NCBI GenBank assembly: GCA_949825025.1 | Contig: OX463781.1 | Span: forward strand, 39,457,950-39,521,949 | Length of the DNA: 64,000 nucleotides | Reading direction: 5' to 3' | From: Siphlonurus alternatus | Taxonomy: Eukaryota; Arthropoda; Insecta; Ephemeroptera; Siphlonuridae | In this document: positions 33,282-46,215 of the stretch, one piece after another | Position numbering within the stretch: the stretch's first letter is position 1 | Layout of the letters: the number at the start of each line of letters is the position of its first letter | Notes under the pieces: model-generated | The model's database searches: none | Told to the model about the DNA's origin: nothing | The model's input: the letters and a program-made list of their open reading frames with translations, nothing else | Translations under genes and position numbers: made by a program

Positions 33282-33308
33282 AATAAAATCAGTGTTATAA
33301 ACAATAAA
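33282..33308 (+). terminator. Candidate poly(A) signals of NKX6
   Basis: AATAAA occurs at 33282-33287 and 33303-33308, giving a 3' UTR of about 230-270 nt after the stop at 33062. Both hexamers sit in AT-rich DNA where chance matches are common. Confidence 0.45.
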
Positions 33309-34969
33309 TAAATATATGTGACAAAATATATACCTGATGATGAACGCTTTCATAGTGTTTTGCTTGCATGCCAAAGATGTAGAAAAAAAATATGACTTTT
33401 ATGTATAAATATTAAATAATCGTTATTGCTTTAATAAAATGAGTTACAATTTATTGTGGTAAAAAAAATCCTACAAAATATAAAATTTAAATAAATAAAA
33501 TGACCTTGTTATTTTGTTTCACTTTATAATATATAGTAGAACCAGTACAACATTATTGATAAATAAATGAATTCATGTTCCGAGAAATTATTCTATTTAC
33601 ATTTTTAATTCCTTTTATAAGGTACCAAAAACGTCAAAAAAGAGTTGAAATAATTTTTTATCAACTGTCTTCATCACTCTGTGGATGGTATTTGTAGAGT
33701 GCACCATTTTTTAAAGAAAAAATACACAATTACTTATTTTTAGGAAGAACTATTACCTAGAAATTTCAAGCTATTATATTTTAATTTTTAGTGAAGATTA
33801 AATTAGATCTGACGTATTTTAGAGCTTTTAATACGTCGTCATCATAAAATTTAATTTTGACAGGTTAAAGATAAAAATTTGAAACCAGGGAATGAACTGT
33901 TAATTTTATAATAGCAGCAGGTACAAGAAAATATAATACAAATTAACATAATGATGATATTAATTATTTACCGGGAGTTTAACGATATTTGTGTCTGTAA
34001 TAATTAATATAATTACCTGCATCACGAGCATTAACCTTCTGACCATTCAACATAGAAGTACCGGTAAAGGTATATTATACCAAAAGGGCAATTATTCCAT
34101 CAACACTTTCCACATGAAGCGCATTTCTTTCTTTTTTATTTATTTTTTTTTTTATTTCCACGCCGTGTGGCTATGCAACCAGTCCTACAGCCACGCATTT
34201 CTACATATTGTAACAGTATACATTTGGGGGTGTTCAAATATCGCTATTTAAGAATTTGTGTTATAAAGTTGCTTCAGACATACACGGCGCATAGGAAATA
34301 AGAAATACCTGTTAATTTCTTGCGCAACTTTACGCAAATTCTTATAAAGTTGTGGTGAAATTTATGGGATGATGCTGGTTATTTTATAGGCATTATGGCA
34401 ATCTGCATTCGCATATAAAAAATATGTATTTATTTGTCTTGTAAGGCTACAGCATCATCAAATCAGGTAGGGACAATAATCTTATTGTCCCGAGGAATTC
34501 CCAATGGTGTTTATATTAAAAATTGAAGTATGCATTATAAATTTAATACATTCACATTTGATCTGATATTACTCACGTTATAAATTAATTCACATTATTT
34601 TTTCAAGGATAACAAGGTGTAATAAAAGTTATTAGTAATAATAATAATAATAAAATTATTCCAACCATCAACAATCATAATAACAATGAAATATATTTAT
34701 AAAATAATTATATATAATATCATGGACTGTGATAATGTATAATATGCCATCAACGCAATATAATAGAATAATGAGCCTGTAAAAAAATACAAATATAATA
34801 ATCTATAGGTATCAATAAAATTTAAGTATACTCTTTTATAACTACAAATTTTATTAGATGTCATACGTTCTATATTTGAAACATATACCTTTTCACAAGC
34901 TACAAAATAATAATTTTTGAAAAGTGTAACAAATAATATATCACAATATAATATTTAACGGAAATATTA

Positions 34970-35200
34970 TTGTGTATTATATAAGGGATAAAAGTCAGCA
35001 GGAGCAAATTGCCCGATCCTTTGAATGTATCACAGTGATATTATTGAGGCGTACAAAATCAGAGCAGAGGCAGCTGCAGCGCGCGCATCGCAGCGTTTTA
35101 TTGTGCCATTCACACGTCCATCATATTGCCATAACCCCCCAGTCATGCCAGGTAGGGAGGACTGAGATATTTAATAGGGCGAGTAAATAGCAGAAACCAT
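34970..35200. promoter_or_regulatory. GC-richer island 1.9 kb downstream of NKX6
   Basis: Non-repetitive; GGCGTACAAAATC and GAGGCAGCTGC strings weakly recall 30190-30290. Candidate 3' enhancer. Confidence 0.3.
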
Positions 35201-35502
35201 TGATATGCTAACTCAAGCATTATGAAGCTCAAAACCTTATTATAATATACAGTATCAAAATAATGTTTAACTTAAGAGGGAGAATTATTATTAATATAAT
35301 AATATTATTATTAGAACGTATTTTATATTTTTATATGACACCTATTCATTAAAAGTACAGATGGTAACAAAATTTATACGCATGACATGTGTAATATTAT
35401 ATAATATATAAATTATGCATTGGTTTATATTTAAAATTATATTATTATTATAGAATTGATGTAAAATGTTATTATATCACTATATAATATCATTATGGAC
35501 AC

Positions 35503-35610
35503 GATTTACAAAGGCATAATATAAATATCAAAAGATTTCTCACTAACCGTATAGTTAGGTAGGTATATATGGTAGGTAAGTATAAATTCCTTCATAAATC
35601 GTATTACATT
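35503..35610. repeat. Diverged family-2b foldback
   Basis: ACACGATTTACAAAGGC / CCTTCATAAATCGT ends. Confidence 0.45.
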
Positions 35611-35759
35611 ATTATTATAATTGTTTTATTATTGGATGTATGATTCTTGATGATGGAGTTATCCAGAAAGCAGTTAATTTAAATCATCCTCACAACACGA
35701 AGTAATAACTAGAGGCCATTAGAGCCTCCGTGTCTTATTGTAGCCTTAAATTTGATCAA

Positions 35760-35871
35760 CATTTTCAGAACTTCGCGGGGTCTGAACGTGGTGTCGCCAC
35801 TTATACACGTTAGCAATACATTCGCGATACTAGCGACATCACGCTCAGATCCCGTGAAGCTCTGAAAATTT
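35760..35871. repeat. Foldback element
   Basis: TTTTCAGAACTTCGCGGGG-TCTGA / TCAGATCCCGTGAAGCTCTGAAAA arms. Confidence 0.65.
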
Positions 35872-36420
35872 GGTTACGGAGGTTTATAAGGTTTCTGGAT
35901 AAGGTAATATTTTCTTAAATTCTTCACGTTCAATTTTTGTAACCTAGCTTTGAACTGGTTCTTAAGAAAATAATGTATATAATAATGAAAAATTCTATAA
36001 CAACGAGGACTTTGGTGTAATAAAAGAGGTCACCGTCCTGTTACAAATCCCAGTCAGCTGAAATGTTAAGAGTACTTACGACATTGTTCAGTTCCCCAGT
36101 TAGCCACGCCTCAGTGACGGCGCTCAAGTGCACTCGAGCGAGAAATCGTCGCAACAATTAAGAGTGTAGGTATGACCGCAAATCAACGCCTTTTGCCGGG
36201 ACATCATCAGTTGTACGTTTTGTAATGAGCAGTTGTGAATATAATTACCCTAAAAAATGACTAAACTAATACCCATCTACCTAGCTATATCTACCGTTTT
36301 ATAAAGGTTAATCATAGCAAAGCCTACTCTATTGTTGTACCTTACAACAATAGAGAGAAGGCCTTGATCATAGCTTTAACAAAATTCAGTTTAATCGTGG
36401 CTCCGATTGGTTTTTCATAC

Positions 36421-36680
36421 ATATTATATTATATTATATTATATTATATTATATTATATTATATTATATTATATTATATTATATTATATTATATTATATT
36501 ATATTATATTATATTATATTATATTATATTATATTATATTATATTATATTATATTATATTATATTATATTATATTATATTATATTATATTATATTATATT
36601 ATATTATATTATATTATATTATATTATATTATATTATATTATATTATATTATATTATATTATATTATATTATATTATATT
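36421..36680. repeat. (TTATA)n microsatellite
   Basis: 52 perfect pentanucleotide units. Confidence 0.97.
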
Positions 36681-36904
36681 TATTTATATATGCAAATTTA
36701 TCCAGCGTAGAATAATGAAATTAAAGTAATGAGTCATGAAATTAAAAAAATGACATGTTGAAATATTAATTTCAAATGTATAAAAATACGACAACAAATA
36801 ATGTTAAAAATATATTTTGCACGATGCATCAAAATATTCATGATCGAAGTGCTGCCTACTTTACAGGCAAATAAAAACAAACAAAAATATTGAAATGAAA
36901 CATA

Positions 36905-37084
36905 ACGTCCCTCGTCCGGAAAAATGAGCTGTCTGCTTACCACGATTTCCTTGCATTAATGAGCTGTCTGCTTTTTAAAATGAGCGCAATTATGAGCTGT
37001 AAATCGCTTACTTGAAATAACAGATAGCTCATTATTGCAATGACATCATAGTAGGCAGATAGCTCATTATTCCGGACGAGCGTT
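36905..37084. repeat. Family-3 foldback
   Basis: CGTCCCTCGTCCGGAAAAA / TTCCGGACGAGCG ends with GAGCGCAATTATGAGCTGT inside. Confidence 0.7.
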
Positions 37085-37189
37085 GAATTTAAATTGGCAA
37101 TATCATACTTAATTTATATAAGTTAAATAAAAAAAGAAATACCAGGATTTGTCCTGTGGAATAATACCTGGTCAGTATTTTTTGAGATA

Positions 37190-37530
37190 ATGGACAACAT
37201 ACATGTATGAAAAATTTTTATTGCAGAAATGAATAGAGGGCACCAAATTATGCTACTCTGAATTTTTTCAGATTTTTTTGAGACCCGGAACTATTTTTAA
37301 ATAATAATTATTGAAAGTCCTGTGATTTCAGTTGGCACTTCCGAATTCTTAATAAAAAGGATAGAGACTGGACGCCTATTGACGCCTCCAGGGGGCGTGG
37401 CCGCCCTTTCAATAATTATTTAAAAATAGTTCTGGGTTTCAAAAAAATCTGAAAAAATTCAGAGTAGCATAATTTGGTACCCTCTATTCATTTCTGCAAT
37501 AAAAAAATTTCATGTATGTTGTCCATTAAT
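37190..37530. mobile_element. 340 bp hairpin element (family 6)
   Basis: GGACAACATACATG / CATGTATGTTGTCC ends; arms share GCAGAAATGAATAGAGGG and AATTATGCTACTCTG. The centre has GACGCCTATTGACGCC and GGGGGCGTGGCCGC. Relatives at 22540 and 56000. Confidence 0.7.
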
Positions 37531-37619
37531 GGACTAAATTAATGATAATTTAAAATAAGTTAAAATTGATGACTAAAATCTCGATTGTATTAATTAAATG
37601 CCTACAAAAGACATTCACG

Positions 37620-37800
37620 TCATAATGTTGAGTGATGGCTACGAGTCACTTCCTGCCGGATGAATGGTCCATTCAACGTTACGTTCATTCATCTCGAGGT
37701 GAAGGCGGAGTCACGTGCCGAGGTGCCAGGTGTGAAACCCATTGTTGCGTCGGGCAACAATACAGCAGTCCAGATTGGGGGCCATCGATTCCGTATACAA
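37620..37800. promoter_or_regulatory. GC-rich island, candidate enhancer
   Basis: Non-repetitive; CCCATTGTTGCG and GGGCAACAATAC are facing SOX-type sites, plus GAGTCACGTGCC (E-box). Confidence 0.35.
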
Positions 37801-38027
37801 GATTGATGTAGTGTAAGATTATAGTAAAGGTATGATATCAACAATATAATCTTTAAGATATGCTGTTGATTGATGGGATATAGACTTTTTTTAAATGTAC
37901 AATATATTTTTGTGGTGATTTCACGATATGTTCAAATTAGATACTATAATTATATAGCCTGCATTATATACTACCACATATAACTGTATTAGTTAACTAT
38001 TGCTTTTAAATAATTGGAAAATAACAT

Positions 38028-38110
38028 ATCCAAGGCGGAGGGGGGGGCTACATTGGCCTTTTAAAGACCCCTAGTCCCCCCCCCCCAATTTGGATCTTAA
38101 TCCGCGCTTG
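38028..38110. repeat. Short relative of the GGATCC-ended element
   Basis: CCAAGGCGGAGGGGGGGGC and CCAATTTGGATC...CCGCGCTTG resemble 17636-17815. Confidence 0.4.
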
Positions 38111-38250
38111 TTTAAAAATCAATATTATTTAATATGCTTTCATGAACTAACAACTAAACATTGTATATGTCACTTCATAAAATAATAAAAAAAAAAATAG
38201 TAAATGTAATTCAAGAAAGAGTTATCCCAAAATATAATTATATATAATAA

Positions 38251-38410
38251 TGGGTGCCATGCGATTCACGAAGAAGTTTGTCAGGTTTCTAACCACGTTT
38301 AGCTTAAACACGTTTAACTATATACCTGTTTTACGTGTTAAACCAAGTTTAAACGTGGTTAAGCTAAACGTGGTTAGAAATCTGGCTAACTGCTTCGTGA
38401 ATCGTGCCCC
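38251..38410. repeat. Family-2 foldback
   Basis: GCGATTCACGAAGAAGTTTG / GCTAACTGCTTCGTGAATCG ends. A 2b-type half element follows to about 38515. Confidence 0.7.
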
Positions 38411-39117
38411 AATATATCCAGTTTTTTCACTTAACTAACGTTTTAGGTACATTGAATTAGGCTTATACTCTAACCATGATGGCTATAGTGAGACGTTGAT
38501 GTATTCTTTAATCTGGCCAATGAGGCTATTTTATAGGACCTGTATTATACGTACCAGTTTAGATATTATCTCCATGGAATGTTTCTGCATGGAGAGTATA
38601 TATATAGAACAACCTCTTCCAAGTATATTATATAATATATATATATATAATATATATAATATAATATAAATAATATGATTTTATAACGAATTTAAATATT
38701 TTAATTACAGAGGCCAGGTCACACCAGCATGATTACATATCAACGTGGTAGTGGAAAATATACTGACTCCATTGGTAAGTAAAAATGGAGTTAGGTTATT
38801 AAAACATGCACGTGCCTAATATATAAAAGATCCTATTAACTCCGTCTGTACTTATAACCAATGGATTTATTTTTTTTCAGCTTACCAATGCAGTTAGGAC
38901 ATTTTTCCGCTACCAGTTCGATATATTATAGTAAGTATACTCAAATCCTCTTCATGATGTTGTACTGTTTGAGATTATTAGTAAACTTTTGTCAAAAGTC
39001 ACCTTGTGTTACAGTTGTATTTTCTAATACATTTAACTTTGAAGTAGAACGAAATCTGACTTGAAGATCACAAAATGACAATGATACAGCGGTACGTTTA
39101 AAGATTCACAGTAAATT

Positions 39118-39420
39118 TCATACCATGTGGTAGATCATACACGTATCGCATAACAAACTTCCATTCAGCAGTCTATTCAACGTGGTGCACAAAGTTGCCG
39201 CTATTGCGTGCAAAGGTGGACTAGAATCTCTGACAAATAAGGCACATTGTTGGCGGCTAAGTGACAGCAATGGCTCGCCGCTCGAGCTGCCAACAATGCC
39301 ATTGTTGTCCATCATTTTTAGTGCAGGCAACAATGCAAAGTCTTCGGCGTGACTCAAGGTGCAAACGTCGAGTGCCAAATTGCATGCAGGAGTGAATTTG
39401 AAAGAAATTATTGATCCGGA
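39118..39420. promoter_or_regulatory. GC-richer island with clustered SOX-type sites
   Basis: Contains CACATTGTTGGC, CCAACAATGCCATTGTTGTC and GGCAACAATGCAAAG: four ACAAT/ATTGT cores in about 100 bp. Open on the minus strand without recognised domains. Candidate neural-type enhancer. Confidence 0.35.
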
Positions 39421-39629
39421 ATTCCATCATTTTTATGTATTTTGATGTTTTCTATCTAGTATATAAATGTTTTCTGTAAAAATTATAAGATTAAAAATTG
39501 AATTTCATATGAAACACTTTTTTAAACTTTAATTTTTGCATGTTAACAACACAATATTAAATTTTCTTATTAAAAATTTGTAAGATATCATTTTTGATGC
39601 ATGCATTTTTTTTACATGGGATATAAGCT

Positions 39630-39750
39630 AGGGAGCGATTTACAAAGGAGGTATCCAAGTTTCTGAATAACCGCGGTTAGCCACGCTATTAATTTAGGCA
39701 GCCGTGGTTAAGTGATAAACCTGGATAATTTCCTTCGTGAATCGCTCGGC
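39630..39750. repeat. Family-2b foldback
   Basis: GGAGCGATTTACAAAGGAGG / CCTTCGTGAATCGCTC ends. Confidence 0.55.
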
Positions 39751-40206
39751 TTCCATAATCGCTATGATATGGGAATTTCAGACATATAGCAATTTGAATC
39801 TACAATTAATTTTTTTTAATACAATCATAAAGAGATAAATATTATAATACATGCAATTATAAAATACTCATAGTATATGATTTATGTTACAGTAATTAAT
39901 AGGACATGGACAAAAAAAGCAGAGATTTCTTATAGTAATAATTTTGCTTTCCATGCATTCTTTTAAATCAATTCATCGATCAGGATATAAAATTATTTTG
40001 AATGCATTACTTATTTTTTTTTATTATTACGGAGATTACGGATAATTCAATCTTCATCATCAGAAATAAACCAAACAATAAATAGTATAAATACTCATTT
40101 TAGCACACGTTTTCAACTTAAATTGTACATGTGACAGTTAAAATCTGCTCAATTTATTGTAATTAAAAATTATTATTTATTATAAATTGCATCTCTCACT
40201 CTCTGA

Positions 40207-40256
40207 TGAGCCTCTGCGCAGTCCCTAGTGCACACACAGATCTGCATACCCATGAC
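40207..40256 (+). pseudogene. Decayed fragment of NKX6 exon 4 (last codons, stop and early 3' UTR)
   Basis: These 50 bp match 33041-33090 with about five mismatches and no gap: GAGCCTCTGCGCAGTC, the TAG stop and the following CTGCATACCCATGAC. A short further match, GCAGTTGCAAATAAT, follows at about 40610-40624, as it does at about 33124 downstream of the real stop. Here the two are separated by a roughly 300 bp insert carrying a TGACGTCA foldback (about 40325-40525). No upstream homeodomain sequence is visible, so this is a remnant, not a functional exon. Confidence 0.6.
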
Positions 40257-40324
40257 GGCCATGACCCTGAATACAGTGGACAACCTAAATGTAATTTTTT
40301 ATTGCATAATTATTTGAATAAAAG

Positions 40325-40525
40325 ACCTTGAGTTGTGTGGTGTCCATTTTTTTAAGTTTCTTTTTAATATTCTTAAAAATGAGGAGAAAAATGCTGTAAC
40401 GTGACAAATATTTAACATACAAGCATTATAGGGAAAGACGAATATGACGTCACAGCGTCTTTCTTCTCATTTTTAAAAAAATCTTAAAAATTTGATAATA
40501 CACATAACTAGAGGTCCTTTGTTTA
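40325..40525. repeat. TGACGTCA foldback inserted in the exon 4 remnant
   Basis: GAGGAGAAAAATGCTGTAACG / ATGACGTCACAGCGTCTTTC and ACTAGAGGTCC terminal string as in other family members. Confidence 0.5.
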
Positions 40526-40619
40526 TCAAAATATGTAATAATAATATTTCTTGAAGTTTGTCAATTGTTTAATATCTGAGTGCTTATATAGATTTCTCTC
40601 CATATATGCAGTTGCAAAT

Positions 40620-40830
40620 AATCGACATCTTCAACAGAGTCTCATTGTATCTACCGTGGGGGGTCAGATAATCTGGCTGTGAGGGCGGTCAACTGGAGGT
40701 CAGAGGTCAGAGCTTGGAGAGGCGCCAGCATCGACCACTTGTTCCTGCTTATAAATCTCCGCCACCGTATTTGTTTTACTTGCATGGGGACAAATCCGAC
40801 ACCGATTTGTATTGTTTTCATTGTATTTTC
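40620..40830. promoter_or_regulatory. GC-richer island
   Basis: Non-repetitive with GGTCAGAGGTCAGAG (direct repeat of AGGTCA, a nuclear-receptor-type half-site pair). No coding evidence. Confidence 0.3.
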
Positions 40831-41689
40831 AACATTGTTGCTATTAAAAGTATTTTACTGCCAAAGTGTTATTTCGTATTAACCTCTGGTGCAATTAAAC
40901 ATTATATATTATAGCGTATATTTTTAAGTTATTTGTATGTATATATGGCATAATCATATAGCATATATATCACACACTGGGGCAAAGGGGGGAGGGGATA
41001 TTTCGTATTCTCTTCTTTTCAATATTTATTTTATATCACACTATCTTCAAAAATGCATAAATTACAAGTCAGAGGCATAAAGGAGTTTCACAAACAGTCC
41101 AATAAAATAACAATTCACTTCTTAGATTGCATGTATGTGTATCTCTGTAAAACAATACGAAGAAAAAAACGAAAAAAAAACAACCCTCTTAACATTGCCC
41201 TTATGCCCTTGGATTGCCCAATTGACCCCCCCCCCCCCTTTCTTCTCCCTCAAAATTTTTGCCCTTAATCTCTATCTGTTAAAAAACATCAATATCATGT
41301 CTTTGATTTAGCCACTTTGGTGCATGATTTGTATTATTTGTCAATTTAAAAATTGTATGATACTATAATATATTATGTATTAAATGAAATATAATTGTTA
41401 TTAAAATAAATAATAATTGCAATTCATTTCAATCTGTTATGTGTTTTTATAATATTAAATTAAAACAAATAAAAAAGTATAATGATTAATCATATTATAT
41501 AGCTCTGTTAAAAAATTGCTTGTATTATAATATACAAAATATTTTTATAAAATAAATTTTTATATTATTTGTTAGCAAAAACTTTATTCAGATAAAGTGA
41601 AAAGATTTCTGTGATAAATTTGAAACAACGTAAAAATATAAAGCATGAAGAGAAAAATGACAGATTTATCTTTGTAAATTGCGTATTTA

Positions 41690-41900
41690 TTCATTTTTAT
41701 TCTAAATCCCTTGTACCTTATCGCTCGTTATAAATGAGTGGGTGTTTGGGATTTGGAGTCATTTTTCAGCACGCATTTTGTCAGCAGTTATGAGCGCTAC
41801 TGACGGGAGTTGCAGTGAGTGAAGGGAAGGGGAGGAGGGGGGTGAAAAATCGCACGACCCCAGATGTTTTGCGCTCGTGGATGATTTGGATAAACCTTAT
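41690..41900. promoter_or_regulatory. GC-richer island
   Basis: Non-repetitive stretch with CGCTCGTTATAAATGAG and AGCAGTTATGAGCGCTAC around a GGGAGGGG run. Candidate regulatory DNA. Confidence 0.25.
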
Positions 41901-42049
41901 ATCTTTGCTGTAAACTAGAGCTTATATTTTAAAGAAAACAAATGCGTCAATGTCACTAACACTTCACAAATTATTCTTTTTAAAAAAACTTTTTTATTTA
42001 ATAACATAATTTTTCTTTTATTTAATACTTCATACTGTTGTTGTTCACA

Positions 42050-42670
42050 TAAATAAAATATTTCTAAGGCGGAACGCACATAGACTCGTATTTCTGCGAT
42101 CGAACGTATGCGATTGTATATACCGACGGGACCACAAAAAATGCCTAAATACATGCAGGCCTTATGGGTGACGTCATAAAAGACGTTTGGCATCAAGGTA
42201 TGAGTGATATAAGAGAAGGTTTAACATCGAATGACCTTCTATCAGTCAACTTCACAGATACAATACGATACCATGTAAACAAATAGGCATTTTTTGTGGT
42301 TCCGTCGGTAAGTTTTTCATTTAGAAACGTTTCTAAATTTCTTATCATACGAAGGCATACGATACGAAGCTGTGTGCGCGGCTAATCCTGATCGCATAAG
42401 TTCTTACTTTTAAAATCATACGTTGCGAAATCATGCTATCATGAGTGATACAGCTAGGCCATACTTAGGGTTGTCTTACACAGAATCACATGATTTCGCC
42501 AGCGTATTATATGATAAAAAAAATAAGAAACTATGCGATCAGGTGTACGCGCACACAGCTTCGTATCGTATGTGATCGTACGTTTCTCATTTAAAATCTG
42601 TTCTAAATTTTTATCATACGAAGTCATACGATATCATACGATGCGATACGAAGGCAGTGTGCGATCCTCC
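42050..42670. repeat. Foldback region with clustered CATACGA motifs
   Basis: CATACGA/TCGTATG or near variants occur many times in both orientations; 42340-42400 and 42540-42660 face each other (GAAGCTGTGTGCGCG / GCGCACACAGCTTC). 42155-42290 is the copy of the repeat beside exon 4. Confidence 0.55.
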
Positions 42671-43690
42671 TAATAGTAATAAAGAATTTGGCAAAGCTAC
42701 TAGAATTTGTTTTATTTTCTTGTATTATATGATGGATATTATATAGTAGGCGGGATATCAAAGGCGAAAAAATTTTTTTTTGAATAGACATCAGCAGGTA
42801 TATAGGATTATGCTTAATAAAATAATCTTTAAAATTCCGAGTAGGTGGTAAAGGTATTTAAAACTACCTGCTAGTTTACAAAAGAAGTATTTTATTGTTA
42901 AGTTTGTGACGGAGAGTGAAAACGCCTTTCCCAAGAATTTCTGTGATCTCTTGAAGTGCCATCATGTCTCTATATAAGAAGGAATGTGCACCTCTCAGAC
43001 TGCGTGGCTGCTTGATCTGAGAGTGAACCGCCACTTTGATGCATGTAAATAATATCATAAAACTACCCCTAAAAATAGTTCGATGGACAATGGCCTCATC
43101 CATAAATGTATTCAGTTGCAAACCAAAAAAATGTAAATAAGCGGGACTTCAGATAACTTGTAAAAATATATCTTCCCAATAATTTTTGCAAAGCATTTAA
43201 AAAGCAGTTTTACCGAAAATTTTACAAATGTTATGTATATTCTTTTTCATTATATTATGCTCTTTGCCTTTGGCTACATATTTTCTACCCGTGCGCAATG
43301 CTATATTGATATAAAGTATATTATATACTATCCATAATTGTATTTAGAATTTGACTGGTAAAAAGAATATTTGAAATTTAAATTTAAAATATGAATTTGA
43401 AATTAGAAGATGGCTTGTTACATGCCGTCCTGTAATTTTTTTAAAAGACGCTTTGCTTGTTACTTGCTACAATGAAAGTTGATGAAGTTGTTTTTATTTG
43501 TCATCACTGTTATCATTTTTTACACCTAATAATGCACTATTTTCGTACGAGTGTACACTATTACACAGTACTCTAAATTGAATAAAATGGTAGTTTCTGA
43601 GTCCCTTATTTTTAAATATTGACACTTGGAATCCAGTTTTATAACAATTATCATTAACAAATTCTTAATATTTTTTATAGATTAACATTG

Positions 43691-43817
43691 GATGCGATTC
43701 ACGAAGCAGTTAGCCAGGTTTCTAACCACGTTTAACTATCATGTTTTACGTGTTAAACCACCTATATATAGTTAAACGTGGTTAGAAACCTGGCTACTGC
43801 TTTGTGAATCGCGCCCA
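43691..43817. repeat. Family-2 foldback
   Basis: GCGATTCACGAAGCAGTTAG / GCTACTGCTTTGTGAATCGC ends. Confidence 0.7.
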
Positions 43818-45000
43818 TTATTCACAGCATATATCCCTCATTAAAGAGTCATTACATATACAAGATATGGTAATATTATTAAAATAATTATTAATTTTAA
43901 TTGGTATTTGATATCATTGTTTAATAACCATTTCACTTCACCATTTTCAATTATATATTAGTATTACGTACATTATATTAGGATCACATTTGATGCTTAT
44001 ATATGGTTTTGATATATAATAGTAAATCAGTGATAATTCATATCCTCTCCACCTAGATGTTTATCTGTCCTTGAAATCTTATTGCCAGCTTAAAACGTTT
44101 ATTACCCGCTTTAAAAATGTATATCATTAAGTACGAGAGGCTTGCTAAGTATAATACCATATTGCATCTGTATTATGTTGTCTTTTTTATTTTTTAAATC
44201 TCTTTAAATGATGAAAAATTACAGCTTAACAGAATAGTTTTGCGTTTAAAATAAATAAAAGAGTAACAAAAATATACATACTTATGTTGATGACATAAAA
44301 TATTTATGTTTCAATGTTCAAACCATAACTATAATATTTGTCAAAGAATATAAATTACAGTTGTATAAACAATGTTAATGACTTTGTGATTTATTTGTCA
44401 ATTAAGTATCAAAAAAATATATAAATATATACCTTCATATTACGGGATTTTAAATTTGCTATCAAATTGAAGTTTTCTAATACATACGCAGTTTTAAAGT
44501 CATTTTAAATTATTTTTTTTTAAGATTATTTATTTAATAATGATTTTTTTATTGAATAGTTGTTCTTTTATATTTTTTTCTATGTAACCCACACTTTATT
44601 AAAATTGATTGATGTACCATTTTCACTCGATTTTTACTTGTGTTTTCTTTTCTTATATTTTATTTTACATACAGTCATGCAATGTATAAGCATTGATATA
44701 AAATTTATTAAAATCTATTATGTATGAAAACTAATTATCTGCATTGCAGCTGTATCATATAAATACAGTACCAACTTTTTAGCTCAGTATATATACTGCA
44801 ATGTCAAATCTTTAAAAACGGTGACAACGATTCTATATATATAATAAATAAAATATATCAAAAGTAGAGGCTTCAAGTGTTCCATGGAGTAAAAATTTTC
44901 CCCATAAGTCACCATGTTAGAAAATTTGATATTTTTTCATTCAAACTACTATAGTTATCAATTTGAAAATAGGGGGTCTTCTGATTTTAAAATAAGAATT
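43818..45000. other. AT-rich intergenic DNA
   Basis: I see no gene or named repeat. Confidence 0.5.
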
Positions 45001-45014
45001 TATTTTCCTCTCTA

Positions 45015-45280
45015 TATATACATTTGCTTTGATTTTTTTTTTCTTGACAATATGGCTGTCATATGATATTGAAGCAAAGTGCGCCTTTCTCGCCCACTTG
45101 ACATCGCTCCATGGCATTGAAAAATCATTAAATAATGAACTCTTTTGAACGTGAATGTTCTGCGTGTGGCTGTACAGGACGATAATTTATGCGCGGAGAC
45201 GCTCGGCAGAGTTGACGGTGACCGCGCGGAGATGATAAATTCTCCACATGATGTTCCTTCACACCTATTAATTTTTGTTA
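45015..45280. promoter_or_regulatory. GC-richer island
   Basis: Non-repetitive; ATTTATGCGCGGAGACG and GATGATAAATTC strings. No coding signature. Candidate enhancer. Confidence 0.25.
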
Positions 45281-45467
45281 ACTTCTTTGACAAATTGATT
45301 TTCATCGTAAGCTTTATCTTTTTATTATTGCATTAATTTAAATTATTATAATTTATAAAAAAAAATATATTATATACAATATTTTCATCGATGCACTCAT
45401 CACAAAATGAATTAAAATTAGGGGGGTAAGGTTAAAAAGGGTAATTAAGGTTAAGGTTGCCCAATGT

Positions 45468-45690
45468 TAAAAATATTTCCACACATGAAATTTTGAAACA
45501 TATATCTCAAAAAATATTTTCCACTACGTCTCCTATCATGTGCAGTAGCTATATCAGGTATACAAATTTGAGCTAGTTTTTAAGTTATGAATTTTTATAC
45601 CTGATATTTTAGCTACTGATAAGGAATTTAGAGGAGAACATTTTAAGGTATGTATTTCATCATTTTCATGTGTGGGATTTTTTTTTTTTT
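45468..45690. repeat. Partial family-4 hairpin
   Basis: CCACACATGAAA, GAGCTAGTTTTTAAGTTATG and GAGGAGAACATTTTAA match 19671-20040; one arm is shortened. Confidence 0.55.
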
Positions 45691-46084
45691 TTTTAATTGA
45701 GTGAGTTATCGCTTACTCTTAAAATTAGAAATATAATTATAATATAATTATAATGAATTATAATTATTCATTTTTTATTGATAATTTTGATCATTTCAAA
45801 ATAACATAATTATAATGTTATAATGTGCCATTGTATTACGTAAAAATGAAGCTGTGCTGCAGTATTTTTAGTTCCTCAAACTCAAGCTGTTAAAACAAAC
45901 GCTAAACACTTTACCAACCACCCAGCAACTTGCTCACTAAACGTTTTCCTCTTCCGCACAAAATAACACGATAACACGTGTTTAGTGGTGTACACTTTAC
46001 AGCAAAATATCGAGGTTTTATTAAAAAACACAAGTATTTTATAGTACTTGTCTTGTGCATTAAAAATTAGGAGGTACGTGTGTT

Positions 46085-46215
46085 ACTGGCTATTTACAAA
46101 GAGCTAGCCTAAGAAATTTTAGCACTAAAATAGTATATCAAATTCTAGTATACTATTTTTGGTACTTAAAGTTTTGAAGGTTGAAATCTACAATACAAAT
46201 CCTTTGTAAATAAGT
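46085..46215. repeat. Foldback element
   Basis: TATTTACAAAG / CTTTGTAAATA ends and AAAATAGTATA / TATACTATTTT centre. Confidence 0.5.

Noticed and set aside
36364..36729. 121-codon frame of YYIIL repeats
   Set aside because: Translation of the (TTATA)n microsatellite.
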